Shown: positions 1-9,572 of the stretch, in pieces
Layout of the letters: each line of letters begins with the position of its first letter
Position numbering within the stretch: position 1 is the stretch's first letter
From: Trichomonas tenax
Lineage: Eukaryota; Parabasalia; Trichomonadida; Trichomonadidae
Direction of reading: 5' to 3'
Assembly: GCA_023091735.1 (NCBI GenBank)
Contig: JALKBU010000116.1
Location: 1-64,000 of the forward strand
DNA: 64,000 nucleotides
Position numbers and translations under genes: made by a program
The notes under the pieces: model-generated
Database searches by the model: none
What the model was told of the DNA's origin: nothing
The model's input: only the letters and a program-made list of their open reading frames with translations

Positions 1-406
1 CCACTTATACCACTGGATAGACAACTATCAATATGTACATGAAAGTACTTTCAAATCGAAAAAATATTGATCAGATAAAAAGTTATGAAGGTCGCGGGAC
101 TACACCGCAGAAGGAAAAATATTGCCAAAATTCAGTGACGCCCCTAGAAATGATTTATTATAATACATATTCTAATCATTTTATACATATAGATCCTTTT
201 AAATAATAACATGGATGTGAAGCAATTAATTGGAATTGCTGAAAATCATTAGCTTAGATTTCAATTTTTGATTTCTCCAAAAATGTTAAAGACAAAATCA
301 TTGGCACATCCAGATATAGCTTCCATACATCAATTATATAGATAACGAACAAAGCTTTGATCTCTATTCCTTCTCTAACAAAAAAGTATAAAAAAAGACA
401 TGTGAC
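1..406. other. AT-rich leader without recognisable gene
   Basis: No coding region is supported here. The stretch is AT-rich, with one more GC-rich patch near 88-150 that has no convincing tRNA or snRNA fold by eye. The last 20 bases before the gene at 407 contain GACATGTGAC, a variant of the TTTACATGTC motif seen upstream of several other genes in the window. Confidence 0.4.
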
Positions 407-1792
407 ATGAAATCAATTATTATGGCATTGAATTGGTTTTTCGGCAAATCCGACGGAGATCCTCGAGAGAAGCAGCTAAATGACATGATAAACTTAATAG
501 AGAACTCAGATATAAAGGATTTGACGAATATATACAACAAAATACAAGAATTTATACCAGAAAAATGTTCTATAATCTTAGAGAAGCTATTAAACAACAT
601 GGTCATGGTTCTCGGAAGACAATCAATGAATAACGACCTCCCAATTTCTATTATAAATGTTTTATACAAAATTATACAATCGACTAACGAAACGTTAACC
701 AAAAATTCGATATATGTTCAACTATTGTCACAACCCAGATTTGTTCCAGTGATGTTTGTTCAATCAAATGGAATAGATACTCGTGTTTATGATATTTTAG
801 ACGCACTTTTTAAATTTCAGCCAGAACAATTCTACGAGTTCATAGATAAGTCACCAATGTCTCTTTCTCCTTTGATTAAAGGTATAGCTGTTACACGAAA
901 CGAAAAAGCAACGCAATTATTTATCGCTCTTACAAGAGGGCGTTTAGATCAATTAAAACATCTTCAATCACTAATACAGCAAAATTTAAATCAGTTCCCA
1001 GCAATTTTAACTACATTTCTCGTTAGAAATATGCAAGATTTGAAAGCTACAAGCGCAGACGTCTTTTTTGCGGCTTTAGCAAATGTTGATGGAAAGTACA
1101 CGATATCCATCGACGATGTTCACTCGATTTTAGAAACGTGGCCCGTTATTTGGGGCACAGAACGCGGAATTACAGCTTTGCTTCTTGCAAATACTTCATT
1201 TAATAAAGGACTCGCGGAAGTTGACTGGATACACGTTCTCACGCCGAAGCAGTTCCTTATCACACAACAGACAGTCTCTAAGTGCCAAGAAATGATAAAT
1301 AGCGCGAAAACTCCAGAATTGCAATTCTTGTATTGTCTCGCGATTTCTTTCGCCAAAGCTTCGCAAGTCACAAGTAGTGTAAATACAATTATCAGACTTT
1401 CATTTGACAGAAATGAGTTTGTCGCAGCTGCAGCAATGCAGGTTTTGCTGATATGGACTCTTAGAGATAAGTTAGCGATTCCTTCTCGTCTCGTTTATTT
1501 GACTGCCGCTCAGATTGTTGACCAGGAGCTGAGTGTGCCAATAAGGTGCTTGTATAAAGCGTTTCTATGCGTTTTAAGTAGCCAACATCAGTGCGCGTTG
1601 TCGTTAGCAGGAAATGACCAAAACATGCAGTATAAAGCGCAAGAGAATGGAAATATTGTTAGCGCTTCATGGTCATTCCCCAGAATCGATAAATATCTCG
1701 ATTCCATCAAAGAACTATCCTATGTTGACTATACGGATTCGATTGCTGCTCTTGGTTGTGTTGTAGATATGTTAGGTTTGGTAGACGAATAA
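407..1792 (+). CDS. ARM/HEAT-like alpha-helical protein, possibly related to the Uso1/p115 head
   Basis: This is a 461-residue soluble protein predicted to be almost wholly alpha-helical, built of amphipathic helices with regular leucine/isoleucine spacing as in armadillo-type repeats. No signal peptide or membrane segment is visible. The block around residues 125-185 (FIDKSPMSLSPLIKG then LFIALTRGRLDQL) resembles, by memory of the family, the armadillo head of the vesicle-tethering factor Uso1/p115. The p115 coiled-coil tail is absent, so the identification is weak and any armadillo scaffold remains possible. Two ATGs compete: 407 and 422 (start of MALNWFF). The second fits an ARM protein N-terminus just as well. 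No TCAYTW initiator precedes it; a GACATGTGAC sequence directly precedes the first ATG. The gene ends in TAATATTAATAAAA, an A-rich tail typical for this window. Confidence 0.6.
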   Translation: MKSIIMALNWFFGKSDGDPREKQLNDMINLIENSDIKDLTNIYNKIQEFIPEKCSIILEKLLNNMVMVLGRQSMNNDLPISIINVLYKIIQSTNETLTKNSIYVQLLSQPRFVPVMFVQSNGIDTRVYDILDALFKFQPEQFYEFIDKSPMSLSPLIKGIAVTRNEKATQLFIALTRGRLDQLKHLQSLIQQNLNQFPAILTTFLVRNMQDLKATSADVFFAALANVDGKYTISIDDVHSILETWPVIWGTERGITALLLANTSFNKGLAEVDWIHVLTPKQFLITQQTVSKCQEMINSAKTPELQFLYCLAISFAKASQVTSSVNTIIRLSFDRNEFVAAAAMQVLLIWTLRDKLAIPSRLVYLTAAQIVDQELSVPIRCLYKAFLCVLSSQHQCALSLAGNDQNMQYKAQENGNIVSASWSFPRIDKYLDSIKELSYVDYTDSIAALGCVVDMLGLVDE

Positions 1793-2900
1793 TATTAATA
1801 AAATTCTTTCTTTATGTTTTAATCAAGAAAAAAATTATCTTTTTCGATATGAAATAGCGGCGAGAAATTTTTATGAATCAATTATAATGAACACATGAAT
1901 AAGAAAAAGATGAATCCTCGAATATTTAATGACTTTACATGTTTTCACAAATCTATTTTTCATAGCCTAGAGAAAGATTAGGATCTAGGTTCCAAAGCAG
2001 AAGATGGTTATTTTTGGTGCTCTTTATCACTGTGTCAATAGAATTAAACGATGCTTATCCTAGCTTGAGATGCTACACTTTGTTGGGTCACCCTGTATCA
2101 ATAGAGAAAGTGCTCCGAATCATAATTTGCTCAGAAAAAAAGAATCGATTCTAGAAAGGTAGATAATGATAGAAATTCGTATCTGTAAACTATAAAGGTT
2201 ATAATGGATATTGCAAAAAAGGAATTAGTAGTTTGAAGCAATCTCATTCGTTTATGGTTCTGAAAGAAACGCTCATTGTGCTGTGACAAAATTCGTCATT
2301 CCAAAAATGCTAAAAATGTCATTGGAGAAATTTCAGGTTCGCCAGTTATAGTACAATAGCAGATAATAGCTATATTTATTGTTTATAGCTAAATCCTTGC
2401 ACAACATATCATTATTAGTCAAATGCAATTTGATCTTGAATAGCATATGCAAAAAACATAAACAAACATTCTTTTTCATCAAAGCTCATTAATGTCACAT
2501 ATTGCTAGTAATCAAACATTAATATCTATATCTCCTATAGTATCATATATAAATGTGAAAATTTGGATCATGAGGCATTATTAGATTAAAAGTTATACCT
2601 GAAGAAAATCATTTTTATGAAAATTGAGAGGTAGAAATACCATATTTTTAGCAAATAACATGAATTATACTAAAATAGAGGAATACAACTCTAGAAGGAA
2701 GATGTATATTGATTAAATACCTCGATAAAATATGGTAAAATCAAAAAATCGACCTTTTCAAAGCCCTATGATACATTTAAGAAATGACTTCATACAATCA
2801 TAAACACACCTAAAGATGTTGAGAATTTTGATTCGGGTTTTATTCATATATATGTTCAAATATTTATTAGACTCACATCTAGATGTCGATATAAAACAAT
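1793..2900. other. Gene-free stretch with a duplicated 3' gene end
   Basis: About 1.1 kb without an open frame of note. Its start carries a near-identical copy (1862-1952) of the sequence at 2901-2992, which is the 3' end of the neighbouring minus-strand ORF. Weak similarity seems to continue beyond the first copy (a GATTAGGATCT block near 1978 against AATTAGGATCT near 3080), suggesting a decayed second copy of the same gene. The rest is AT-rich and featureless. Confidence 0.4.
1862..1952. repeat. Direct repeat, copy 1 (91 bp)
   Basis: It matches 2901-2992 with one single-base indel in an A-run and two substitutions near its 3' side. Both copies start GAGAAA and end TTTTCACAAAT. The repeat overlaps the 3' end of the ORF at 2911-3552, so it is probably a relic of a gene duplication. 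Confidence 0.85.
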
Positions 2901-2992
2901 GAGAAAATTTTTATGAATCAATTATAATGAACACATGAATAAGAAAAAGATGAATCCTCGAATATTCAGTGACTTTACATGTTTTCACAAAT
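2901..2992. repeat. Direct repeat, copy 2 (92 bp)
   Basis: Partner of 1862-1952, in the same orientation, with start points 1039 bp apart. This copy is continuous with the open frame at 2911-3552, whereas copy 1 is followed by degraded sequence. Confidence 0.85.
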
Positions 2993-3552
2993 ATCGAAAA
3001 TATTTTCTGAGGATCACCTGCCCAAAGCCTCACATATTGTGCCCTAACACCATAATTTGCCGGCAATCCATGCTTGAAATAATTAGGATCTCCAGTGCAA
3101 AGCATACCAATAGTATACCACCAATCTCCTCTACCAATATTCCCATCGATATATGTAAAACTAGAATTTAGTCTTCTTCCAAGTCCACCAAAATATAATA
3201 TATCATGGTTGCTAGGTAATTCCAGGAGAATCGGATTGAATCCAGTCGCATTAGTTTTACCATTAACATCTAATTCATCGGTGGGTGAATTAAGTTGACT
3301 CCAATAATTAAGTTTGTTCAAACTTGGATACTCTATCAAAAAATATCGTTGACCATTGGGATAAACGTATTTGGTATCATTCAATTGATACAATATCGAA
3401 TATCTTCCTGGATCATCACATTTTGATGCGATAGACTCGTTTTCAAAACAATTTTTAATCAAGAAATTATGTTCGAAAACTAACTGAAATGTGCTGTGAT
3501 TATACCTCGTGTACTTGAATCCATCGAATTCGACAATATTTTCAATTCTCAA
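2911..3552 (-). pseudogene. 5'-truncated ORF, unknown trichomonad-type protein
   Basis: This is a 213-codon open frame with no usable ATG: the first codon is TTG, the next in-frame methionine is far inside (in GMLCTG), and a TGA lies just upstream. The product has aromatic-rich beta-like segments (YFLIEYPSL, GDWWYTIGMLCTG, YGVRAQYVRLWAGD) and four potential N-glycosylation sites, suggesting an extracellular or lumenal domain. I do not recognise the family. Its 3' end is duplicated at 1862-1952. The missing start and the neighbouring duplicate make a truncated pseudogene likely; an upstream exon joined by splicing is possible, but no trichomonad-type splice signal was seen. Confidence 0.5.
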
Positions 3553-3883
3553 TCTTCATTTCCACCGACATGATTTATTTCACTATTGAAAATGTCAATT
3601 TTATAACCGCAAACCGACATCTTAACCTTATATCATAAAATCAAATTTTTATCCTTAAGAGTATCTCCTTTAGTAAAAACACTTTTTTTCATTTTCAGGA
3701 TGAAAAGGAGCCTCTTGCTTGTCTGATAATGTTTCGGGATTGTGTGGAAGGAAGAAACCTAATTATTGATCTATACGCACTCATATTCCTATGCGTATTC
3801 TCATCATAATAGTAATTTTAATTTGATAATTATTTGTTATACTGTCCTTCATTCTTAGCAACATTAATTCAGTTGAAACATCC
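3553..3883. other. Intergenic, nothing recognised
   Basis: AT-rich. The missing N-terminal part of the ankyrin gene that follows was looked for here and not found. Confidence 0.35.
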
Positions 3884-4656
3884 ATGAACGAACGGATCTT
3901 CGAAAAAAGGGTTCTTGAGTGGTGCTGTCAGTGCAGTTCAATTAAATGTTTTGGTTTCCTTCGTAGCAACAATATAGAAATGACCGATTTTAGTCTTAAT
4001 TATAGCTACCTCGGTGGAAATCAAGACATCATCAACCCGGGCTTTCATCACTTTTCGCCAGACGAACAATGCAGTTCGCGATTAAGAAGCACAACTTCGA
4101 GCATATTATCCATCTTCAAGAAATATATGGACTCAAAATGAATATCTGGGGAATTTGCAGATATTATAATTGTTTTGCCTTTATATATCTTGTCTCGTCT
4201 ACAAAAGATTATGATGAACTTATGCCATTCAGTTCAATGTTTGGGGTTGTTAACATTGTTAATTATCTTCAAAGTTGTGGTACAAACATTGATGCAAAAG
4301 ATGACTATGGGTGGACTGCACTTCATTACGCTGCTTATTCTCACAGTAATGACGTTGCTGTATCATTGATTTTTCACGGTGCAAACTTGGAGGCAAAAGA
4401 TAACGATGGACAGACTCCACTTGATCACTCTACATATTTATCTGATAGAAGAGAAGTTATTATAACATTGCTTACTAACGGTGCAAACTTTGTGAGGTTA
4501 TTTGACAATCGAAGGTATCTACTTGATGAGGCTTATAGGTCTAACAATAATGAACTTATTACAGCATTGATTGCTAACGGTGTAAAAATCGAGGGAAAAG
4601 AGTACAATAGATGGATAAAATTTGATCCCGATACCATGTGTTACAGTGATGACTAA
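3884..4656 (+). pseudogene. Broken ankyrin-repeat gene of the trichomonad DUF3447-type family
   Basis: Two overlapping open frames together match one trichomonad ankyrin protein. Frame 1 (3884-4141) carries the module before the ankyrins (IKCFGFLRSNNIEMTDFSL, then GGNQDIIN and SPDEQC). The match continues in the +2 frame from 4069 (MQFAIKKHNFEHIIHL) through at least two ankyrin repeats (DDYGWTALHYAAY, DNDGQTPLDHSTY) to a TAA at 4656. At the junction CAATGCAGTTC, loss of a TGCA unit from an original TGCATGCAG-like sequence would explain the shift. The usual 150 or more N-terminal residues are absent. After the TAA, ankyrin-like codons continue (DANIEATNCDC) but are interrupted by TAG and TAA. 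All this indicates a 5'-truncated, frameshifted and 3'-decayed pseudogene. Confidence 0.75.
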
Positions 4657-5282
4657 GCTACAAAATTGAGCTCTAGCGATGCAAACATTGAGGCAACAAA
4701 TTGCGATTGCTAGACTCCACTTGTTTAAATTCATAACTCATATGCCTAACCGCAAAATCCTATGGTCCATTATATGGAAAAGAAACAAAGTTTATATATT
4801 CCTAATTTTCATATTTATAAAAATTGTCTTTGTTTAGATTTATAACTCATATGTTTAGTCATGAAAATCTATGGTCCATATTGTGGAATTGAAATAAAGC
4901 CATTACATGATAATGAATTATATTTACAAAATTGTTCTTAAATAGATCGGTAACTCCTATAAATTGACACATTCTTTCATTATCTATTATGTGGAATCAA
5001 AACAGAGCCCAAAATCAAAGAAAATTTTGTTTTACAAATAAATTTTTCCAAATGGTCGTAGAAACAGAGAAACAACATGGATTCAGAGCGATATACAGCA
5101 AGAGATGAACGCTTTGGATAGATCTGTGGTCATTTGCCTTTGAAAAGAAAACATTGAAACGATGTTTTTGTAACCAGTTTTTAATCATTTTTCTATATTC
5201 ACAACAATGAATCACATAAAATGGGAAAGTTTAGAAGTCTGAACTCCTTGTTTACAAAAAAAATTGCCAAAAGTAACACTTT
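4657..5282. other. Decayed ankyrin tail and degenerate tandem repeat
   Basis: The first 80 bases are degraded ankyrin-coding sequence. These are followed by about three degenerate tandem units (4735-5030). The remainder, to the ATG at 5283, is AT-rich intergenic DNA with no TCACTTTT initiator. Confidence 0.4.
4735..5030. repeat. Degenerate tandem repeat, about 108-bp unit, three copies
   Basis: Units begin near 4735, 4844 and 4951. Each has an AACTC block, then (in the first two) CTATGGTCCAT, then TGGAA...GAAA/CAAA and AAAG/GAGCCC. The first two are clearly related; the third is strongly diverged. The unit length is not a multiple of the 99-bp ankyrin unit, so this is probably not coding residue. 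Confidence 0.5.
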
Positions 5283-6527
5283 ATGTTTCGAGGTCGACCT
5301 CTATTTCACTCTGTGGACGACTTTATAGAGCTTAGGCCGAAGAATCACGACATAGAGGATATTAACGTTCGTTGTGTGGAAAATGAAATCAATTATGAAT
5401 CAAAGATAAAATTTATCAACGATTACGAGATTTTTATGTATTTACCGATACAAAATGACCTTGAATTAGAAAATCTGCTATGTATGCTTGATGATGATGT
5501 GAAAGATTATTATTTAACACTTAGAGAAAAAGAAATTTCACATTTTAATCAACATTTCTTTGAGAAATTGTTTATATGCTTGAACTCACATAACAGTGAT
5601 CTCTCAAAATATTCAGTACAACTATTGTATAGCATTGTTTCCCGCTTTTCACAATTTGATCAAGTATTGGATAATTTTAATGCTCAATTCATTGAGGCAA
5701 TCATGGAAATTGCAAGAAAAAGTCAAACAATATCCAAGAAAGCACTTGAATTGCTTTATTTGTTGTTTTTCACATCAAAACAACACTTTGCTTTGTCTTT
5801 TCCGTACTTTGTTGAGTTGGTTACAATGACAAAGGAGAAGATGGATCCAAAACTCACAGACCAATCCATTGAATACATGTATTTTTTGGTCAAAGAATAT
5901 AAAGACGCGGTAGAATACCCAGAAAACTTTGTCTACGATTTCCTTCTCTGGGCCTATAACCAGGACACTAAGCTTCTTCGAGTTCTCCAATTAACGTATC
6001 GAGCTTTCGAAAATTTCCCTGAAAATCGTGAAAAATTCGTTGAGTGCTCGGCACTTTTCGTCAAAATATTGTGTGTTCTGTCTGATTCAAAGGGAGATGA
6101 AAAGATCCAAGCTTTGAATATTTTGATTTGGCTGATGGACAACACAGAGCTGATCATTATTGATAATGTTATAGAAGTTGTTCACCGTTTGGATCCAATA
6201 TTACACGATTCCACAGAATCAGCAATAAAAGGCTGGGAATTCATGGAGAAAGTGGCAAACTCTACGACACAGATGGCGGAACGTCTCATGGAAACAAATT
6301 TCATGCAAAACCTTTTAGATTGTTTTGGTGAAGCATCAAAAGTTCTCGTTGATGCAAAGATTCACGCAGAGTTCGCCATCTGTTACTTCTTGCTTTTTGT
6401 CCCTGAAGTACGATTTGAATTTCTTCCAATCTCTGATATTATCAATATTCTCGATGATGCAGAGATGGATGAAACTCTCCCAGAGGATCTCATTTCGCAA
6501 GTCAAGCAGAGAGTTGGTGTTGAGTAA
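5283..6527 (+). CDS. ARM/HEAT-like helical protein, unknown function
   Basis: This is a 414-residue soluble protein made of about ten pairs of amphipathic helices (for example FEKLFICLNSHNSDLSKYSV and ALELLYLLFF), with an acidic N-terminal region of about 80 residues and no membrane segment. The pattern is that of armadillo/HEAT solenoids, which mediate protein-protein contacts; several trichomonad paralogues of this general shape exist, but I do not recognise this one. The first ATG at 5283 is preceded by AACACTTT, one base off the TCACTTT initiator and directly abutting the ATG. It is transcribed alone, downstream of the decayed ankyrin gene. Confidence 0.65.
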   Translation: MFRGRPLFHSVDDFIELRPKNHDIEDINVRCVENEINYESKIKFINDYEIFMYLPIQNDLELENLLCMLDDDVKDYYLTLREKEISHFNQHFFEKLFICLNSHNSDLSKYSVQLLYSIVSRFSQFDQVLDNFNAQFIEAIMEIARKSQTISKKALELLYLLFFTSKQHFALSFPYFVELVTMTKEKMDPKLTDQSIEYMYFLVKEYKDAVEYPENFVYDFLLWAYNQDTKLLRVLQLTYRAFENFPENREKFVECSALFVKILCVLSDSKGDEKIQALNILIWLMDNTELIIIDNVIEVVHRLDPILHDSTESAIKGWEFMEKVANSTTQMAERLMETNFMQNLLDCFGEASKVLVDAKIHAEFAICYFLLFVPEVRFEFLPISDIINILDDAEMDETLPEDLISQVKQRVGVE

Positions 6528-6989
6528 TTTATCGTTATTTTATTTAATTTTTTGTTATTTTAACCATATAAAAGAAAATATATAAAATACTTTGCAGCAG
6601 TATTACAAAACAACTAATAATGTGTTCTGAAAAAGAATCATTCTAATTTAACTGATTTTGAGTAATAATTTCAATAATTTTAGCTCAATAACTTATATAT
6701 TGATATATACACAATTGAATCACAACTATATCAATCTAATGAATACATGCAATAAAGTATATTTGATCAAAAATCATAATTTATTTAGTTTCATTTGACA
6801 TTTTAGGATTTATAATTAAAATAAGGAAAAATGATTATTAGAAATCATTTCATTTCAGGAGAGCAATACATTGATGATATGATAACTAGATTAGAGAGAG
6901 GATACAGTATACAAGAATAGAATTACAACAAATTTAACATACAATAACAAGAGTTCAACAGGAACAAGAAAACAAAATTCATCAAGAAG
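6528..6989. other. Intergenic between convergent genes
   Basis: AT-rich spacer between the 3' ends of two converging genes. It holds several AATAAA-like strings but no gene. Confidence 0.4.
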
Positions 6990-7634
6990 TTATTTGGACG
7001 GTGGATCAGGTGCTTTCGGATCTTCTATCTTAAATCCAAAAAGTCTGAGCTCAGGCTTTGGTGGAAGTTTATCAGCGGGATAAGTCTGCTGCACATCCGG
7101 ATATTGCTTCAGGAATTTCATTAAATAAGAAGATCCAAAAGCAGATCCGTCGATTTGCAAGCAAATTTGATCCTCTGCGTGATAAACATCGCCGCAATTC
7201 GGGCAGTACATATATAAACATCCTTCACCGAGTGATTCGCTTAATCCAAATGGCAAACATCGGCGATGGCAATTAACGTTCGGGCAACAGTCATAATCAT
7301 TATTTTCGTTGTTATCGTATTTCTCTTTTAGCTTCTCTAAACCTGCTTTTTCCATTAAATATCGCGAATGAATTAATCCGTAAAGTCTTATTCCCAAATC
7401 GTCGATGTTATCATCGAGGTCGTATCGTATCCTGTTTTCTGGTGGTATGTAATCTCCTTTAATGTAATCCAATACTTTTTTATAATTCGGAACTTTTTTT
7501 GCAAATCCGAAAAGGTTGAATTGGTCTTTGATGTAGTCAAGGTCAACCCTTATGAAGTACTTTCCCATAGGATTCTTCGTAAGGAACCAAGTAATCCATG
7601 TTTTGTCATTCATCTGTGTTTTCTTATGATACAT
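6990..7634 (-). CDS. CSNK2B: Casein kinase 2 regulatory (beta) subunit
   Basis: CK2 beta forms the dimeric core of the CK2 holoenzyme, binds two catalytic alpha subunits and steers substrate choice. The 214-residue product follows the family order: TWITWFL opening, FIRVDLDYIKDQFNLFG, the LYGLIHSRYLM helix, then the zinc-binding dimerisation domain with CCPNVNC and YCPNCGDVY, and the RLFGFKI strand near the C-terminus. Length agrees with the usual about 215 residues. All four zinc cysteines are present (CPxxxC and CPxC). The first ATG is supported by a TCACTTTTTTC initiator at 7645-7655, only 10 bases upstream; a second ATG seven codons in (MNDKTW) is an alternative. Confidence 0.95.
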   Translation of the reverse strand: MYHKKTQMNDKTWITWFLTKNPMGKYFIRVDLDYIKDQFNLFGFAKKVPNYKKVLDYIKGDYIPPENRIRYDLDDNIDDLGIRLYGLIHSRYLMEKAGLEKLKEKYDNNENNDYDCCPNVNCHRRCLPFGLSESLGEGCLYMYCPNCGDVYHAEDQICLQIDGSAFGSSYLMKFLKQYPDVQQTYPADKLPPKPELRLFGFKIEDPKAPDPPSK

Positions 7635-8160
7635 TTTTTTGTATGAAAAAAGTGAACGAGTTTATTCCAAAATGCGCCAAAAATGGACTCTGTAAAGTGC
7701 ATACTCAGTTTCTGACGTTTTTGGATACATTGCACAGAAGAAACTTCGCCAATCTCTTCTAAGTGTCTATACAATTTTTTATATTTTCTCTAACATTATA
7801 TTTGGAGGCTTTCTTATATGAGGGAATATATCTTTCTTGAATTTATATGATCTAAGCTCTAAGATATAGTATGATTTTCTAGTTTTATAATTTTGGAATT
7901 TGATTTTTTGTTTTATTATTATTTTTCTTTATAAAATACTTAGAAATTTTCATATGCAAGTCATTGATCAGCATAGCAACTTTCAATTTTGTTCCTGATA
8001 ATTTTCTGAGATTATTTTTTTACGTTTTATGAACTGATTCACATGAAATATAACACGATGTAAACTATATTCAATATCCTATAAGTAGTGCTAAATAAAT
8101 ATTGTTAATAATATGAAAATTCAAAAAAAGACCTTTAAATCCAATAGAAATATAGCCGAT
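7635..8160. other. Intergenic: promoter of CK2 beta and 3' flank of UGPase
   Basis: Contains the CK2 beta initiator at 7645-7655; the rest is AT-rich. An apparent small plus-strand ORF starting at 8113 runs into the antisense of the UGPase gene and is not credible. Confidence 0.4.
7645..7655 (-). promoter_or_regulatory. Initiator (Inr) TCACTTTTTTC
   Basis: Read on the minus strand this matches the trichomonad initiator consensus TCAYTW and lies 10 bases before the CK2 beta ATG, the short-leader spacing expected in trichomonads. Confidence 0.6.
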
Positions 8161-9558
8161 TTAGAATGTAACTGTTTCATCCTTAAGGTGTCTGTTCTCG
8201 ATTGTGACTTGCTTGTCATCAGAGCCCTTGATGATAACCTTGCCCTCAATAACAACACCTGGGCCAAATATAACATCACCAGTGACTTCAAGAACGTCAA
8301 CGTTGAGGAGAGATGGGATAACTTTGAATCTCTTCTCGAACTCGGAGACGTGCTGGTACTTTGGACCAAGGTTGATGGATGGGAGTGTTGTGAGTGTTCT
8401 CTTTGGAGAAAGAATGAACTCGCCACCGTTTCTGACGTAGAGATCAGAGCGATCCATGAGCAACTCGTTGCAAGACTTAACTGGGAGGAATCTTGAACGT
8501 GGGATCTTGATGGAGATGGAGTCTGGGAAGGACTGGATAGCAGAACCAGCAGCAGCTTCGAGCTGGATGACACCACGGCCGTTGTAAACCTTCTTGTTCT
8601 TGATAACGTCAAGAACGAGTGTGTCCTCGTCGAGGGCCTTCTTGAGTGTGACAAGGTTGACCCACATGTTGTTGGAGTTGAAGATATCGAAGATTTTGAT
8701 GTTCTTGAAGTCATCCATGTGGCCGTTTGGAACCTGAGCTGTCTCAAGAAGCTTTACACGGCCCTTGTAGAGGATTGGCATGCCACCCTTCCAGTCATCT
8801 GGTGTCTTTGGAACTGTTTCAGCAGCATAGCTTCTGTTCTCAGAGATAACCTTGTTGAGGATCTTGAGATCGATTCTGGCACCGAGGTTATCGATGTTGG
8901 AGATGAACATGTACTTCTTGCCCTCAGCGATGAGCTGATCAAGAAGTCCAGAGTCACGAAGGCAGTGGTAGACATCGCCGTGGCCCGGTGGGTTCCACTC
9001 AGCGAGTGGGGACTCTGGGGATTTTGGGACTGGCTCAAGTGTCTCAGCATCGATTCTTGGGAACTTGTTCTGGTTGAATGTGAGAACGCGGACTCCCTTA
9101 ACCTTGTTGAGGTGTGGCTTCATGAGGTCGTCTGTGTAGAAGGAGTGCATAAGGACGAGTGGAACGTCAACACCGTACTTCTGGTTGAATTCAGCGATCT
9201 GTTGAGCTGTGATATCGAAGAATGTCTCGTTATCCGTAACGTTGATGAGTGACTTCGGGAATGTGCAGCCCATTGTTGTGCCGAGGCCACCGTTTAATTT
9301 AACGACGACAAGTTGCTTGAGGAGTTCAGCTGGGTTAGCTGGCTCAGAGAGATTCTCATATGGGAACTGCTCGTTTGGTGTAAGTGGCTTAACATAGTCC
9401 CAAACGATTTCGGCTTCGGAATCCTTTGAGAAAGCAGCCTTGAACATTGAAACAAGCTTATCCTCAGCTCCCTTGGAGAGATTGAGTGGTGCAACCTTCT
9501 CCCTCAACAACTGGAGGGCAGCTTTTTCATCAGTAGCCATCAAAGACGCGACAGACAT
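8161..9558 (-). CDS. UGP: UTP-glucose-1-phosphate uridylyltransferase (UDP-glucose pyrophosphorylase)
   Basis: Catalyses UTP + glucose-1-phosphate to UDP-glucose + PPi, supplying glycogen and glycan synthesis in the cytosol. The 465-residue form shows the signature nucleotide loop VKLNGGLGTTMGCTFPKS, then the FISNIDNLGA motif, MPILYKGRVKLLE and a C-terminal left-handed beta-helix with hexapeptide-like GDVIFGPGVVIEGKVIIKG. The frame is open to an ATG at 9636, which would add 26 residues. I place the start at 9558 (MSVASLMATDEK) because TCACTTCACTTTC, two overlapping initiators, lies immediately upstream on the minus strand (9560-9572), so transcription should begin inside the longer frame. Codon use is C/G-ending and biased, as expected of a highly expressed gene. 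Confidence 0.95.
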   Translation of the reverse strand: MSVASLMATDEKAALQLLREKVAPLNLSKGAEDKLVSMFKAAFSKDSEAEIVWDYVKPLTPNEQFPYENLSEPANPAELLKQLVVVKLNGGLGTTMGCTFPKSLINVTDNETFFDITAQQIAEFNQKYGVDVPLVLMHSFYTDDLMKPHLNKVKGVRVLTFNQNKFPRIDAETLEPVPKSPESPLAEWNPPGHGDVYHCLRDSGLLDQLIAEGKKYMFISNIDNLGARIDLKILNKVISENRSYAAETVPKTPDDWKGGMPILYKGRVKLLETAQVPNGHMDDFKNIKIFDIFNSNNMWVNLVTLKKALDEDTLVLDVIKNKKVYNGRGVIQLEAAAGSAIQSFPDSISIKIPRSRFLPVKSCNELLMDRSDLYVRNGGEFILSPKRTLTTLPSINLGPKYQHVSEFEKRFKVIPSLLNVDVLEVTGDVIFGPGVVIEGKVIIKGSDDKQVTIENRHLKDETVTF

Positions 9559-9559
9559 T

Positions 9560-9572
9560 GAAAGTGAAGTGA
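9560..9572 (-). promoter_or_regulatory. Double initiator TCACTTCACTTTC
   Basis: Two overlapping TCACTT elements directly before the UGPase ATG at 9558. They decide the start codon: the in-frame ATG at 9636 lies upstream of the predicted transcription start. Confidence 0.65.

Noticed and set aside
8113..8496. Plus-strand open frames of 127-177 codons across the UGPase gene (also 8719-9252)
   Set aside because: They are antisense shadows of a strongly codon-biased gene; no domain features, and the minus-strand frame is a certain UGPase.
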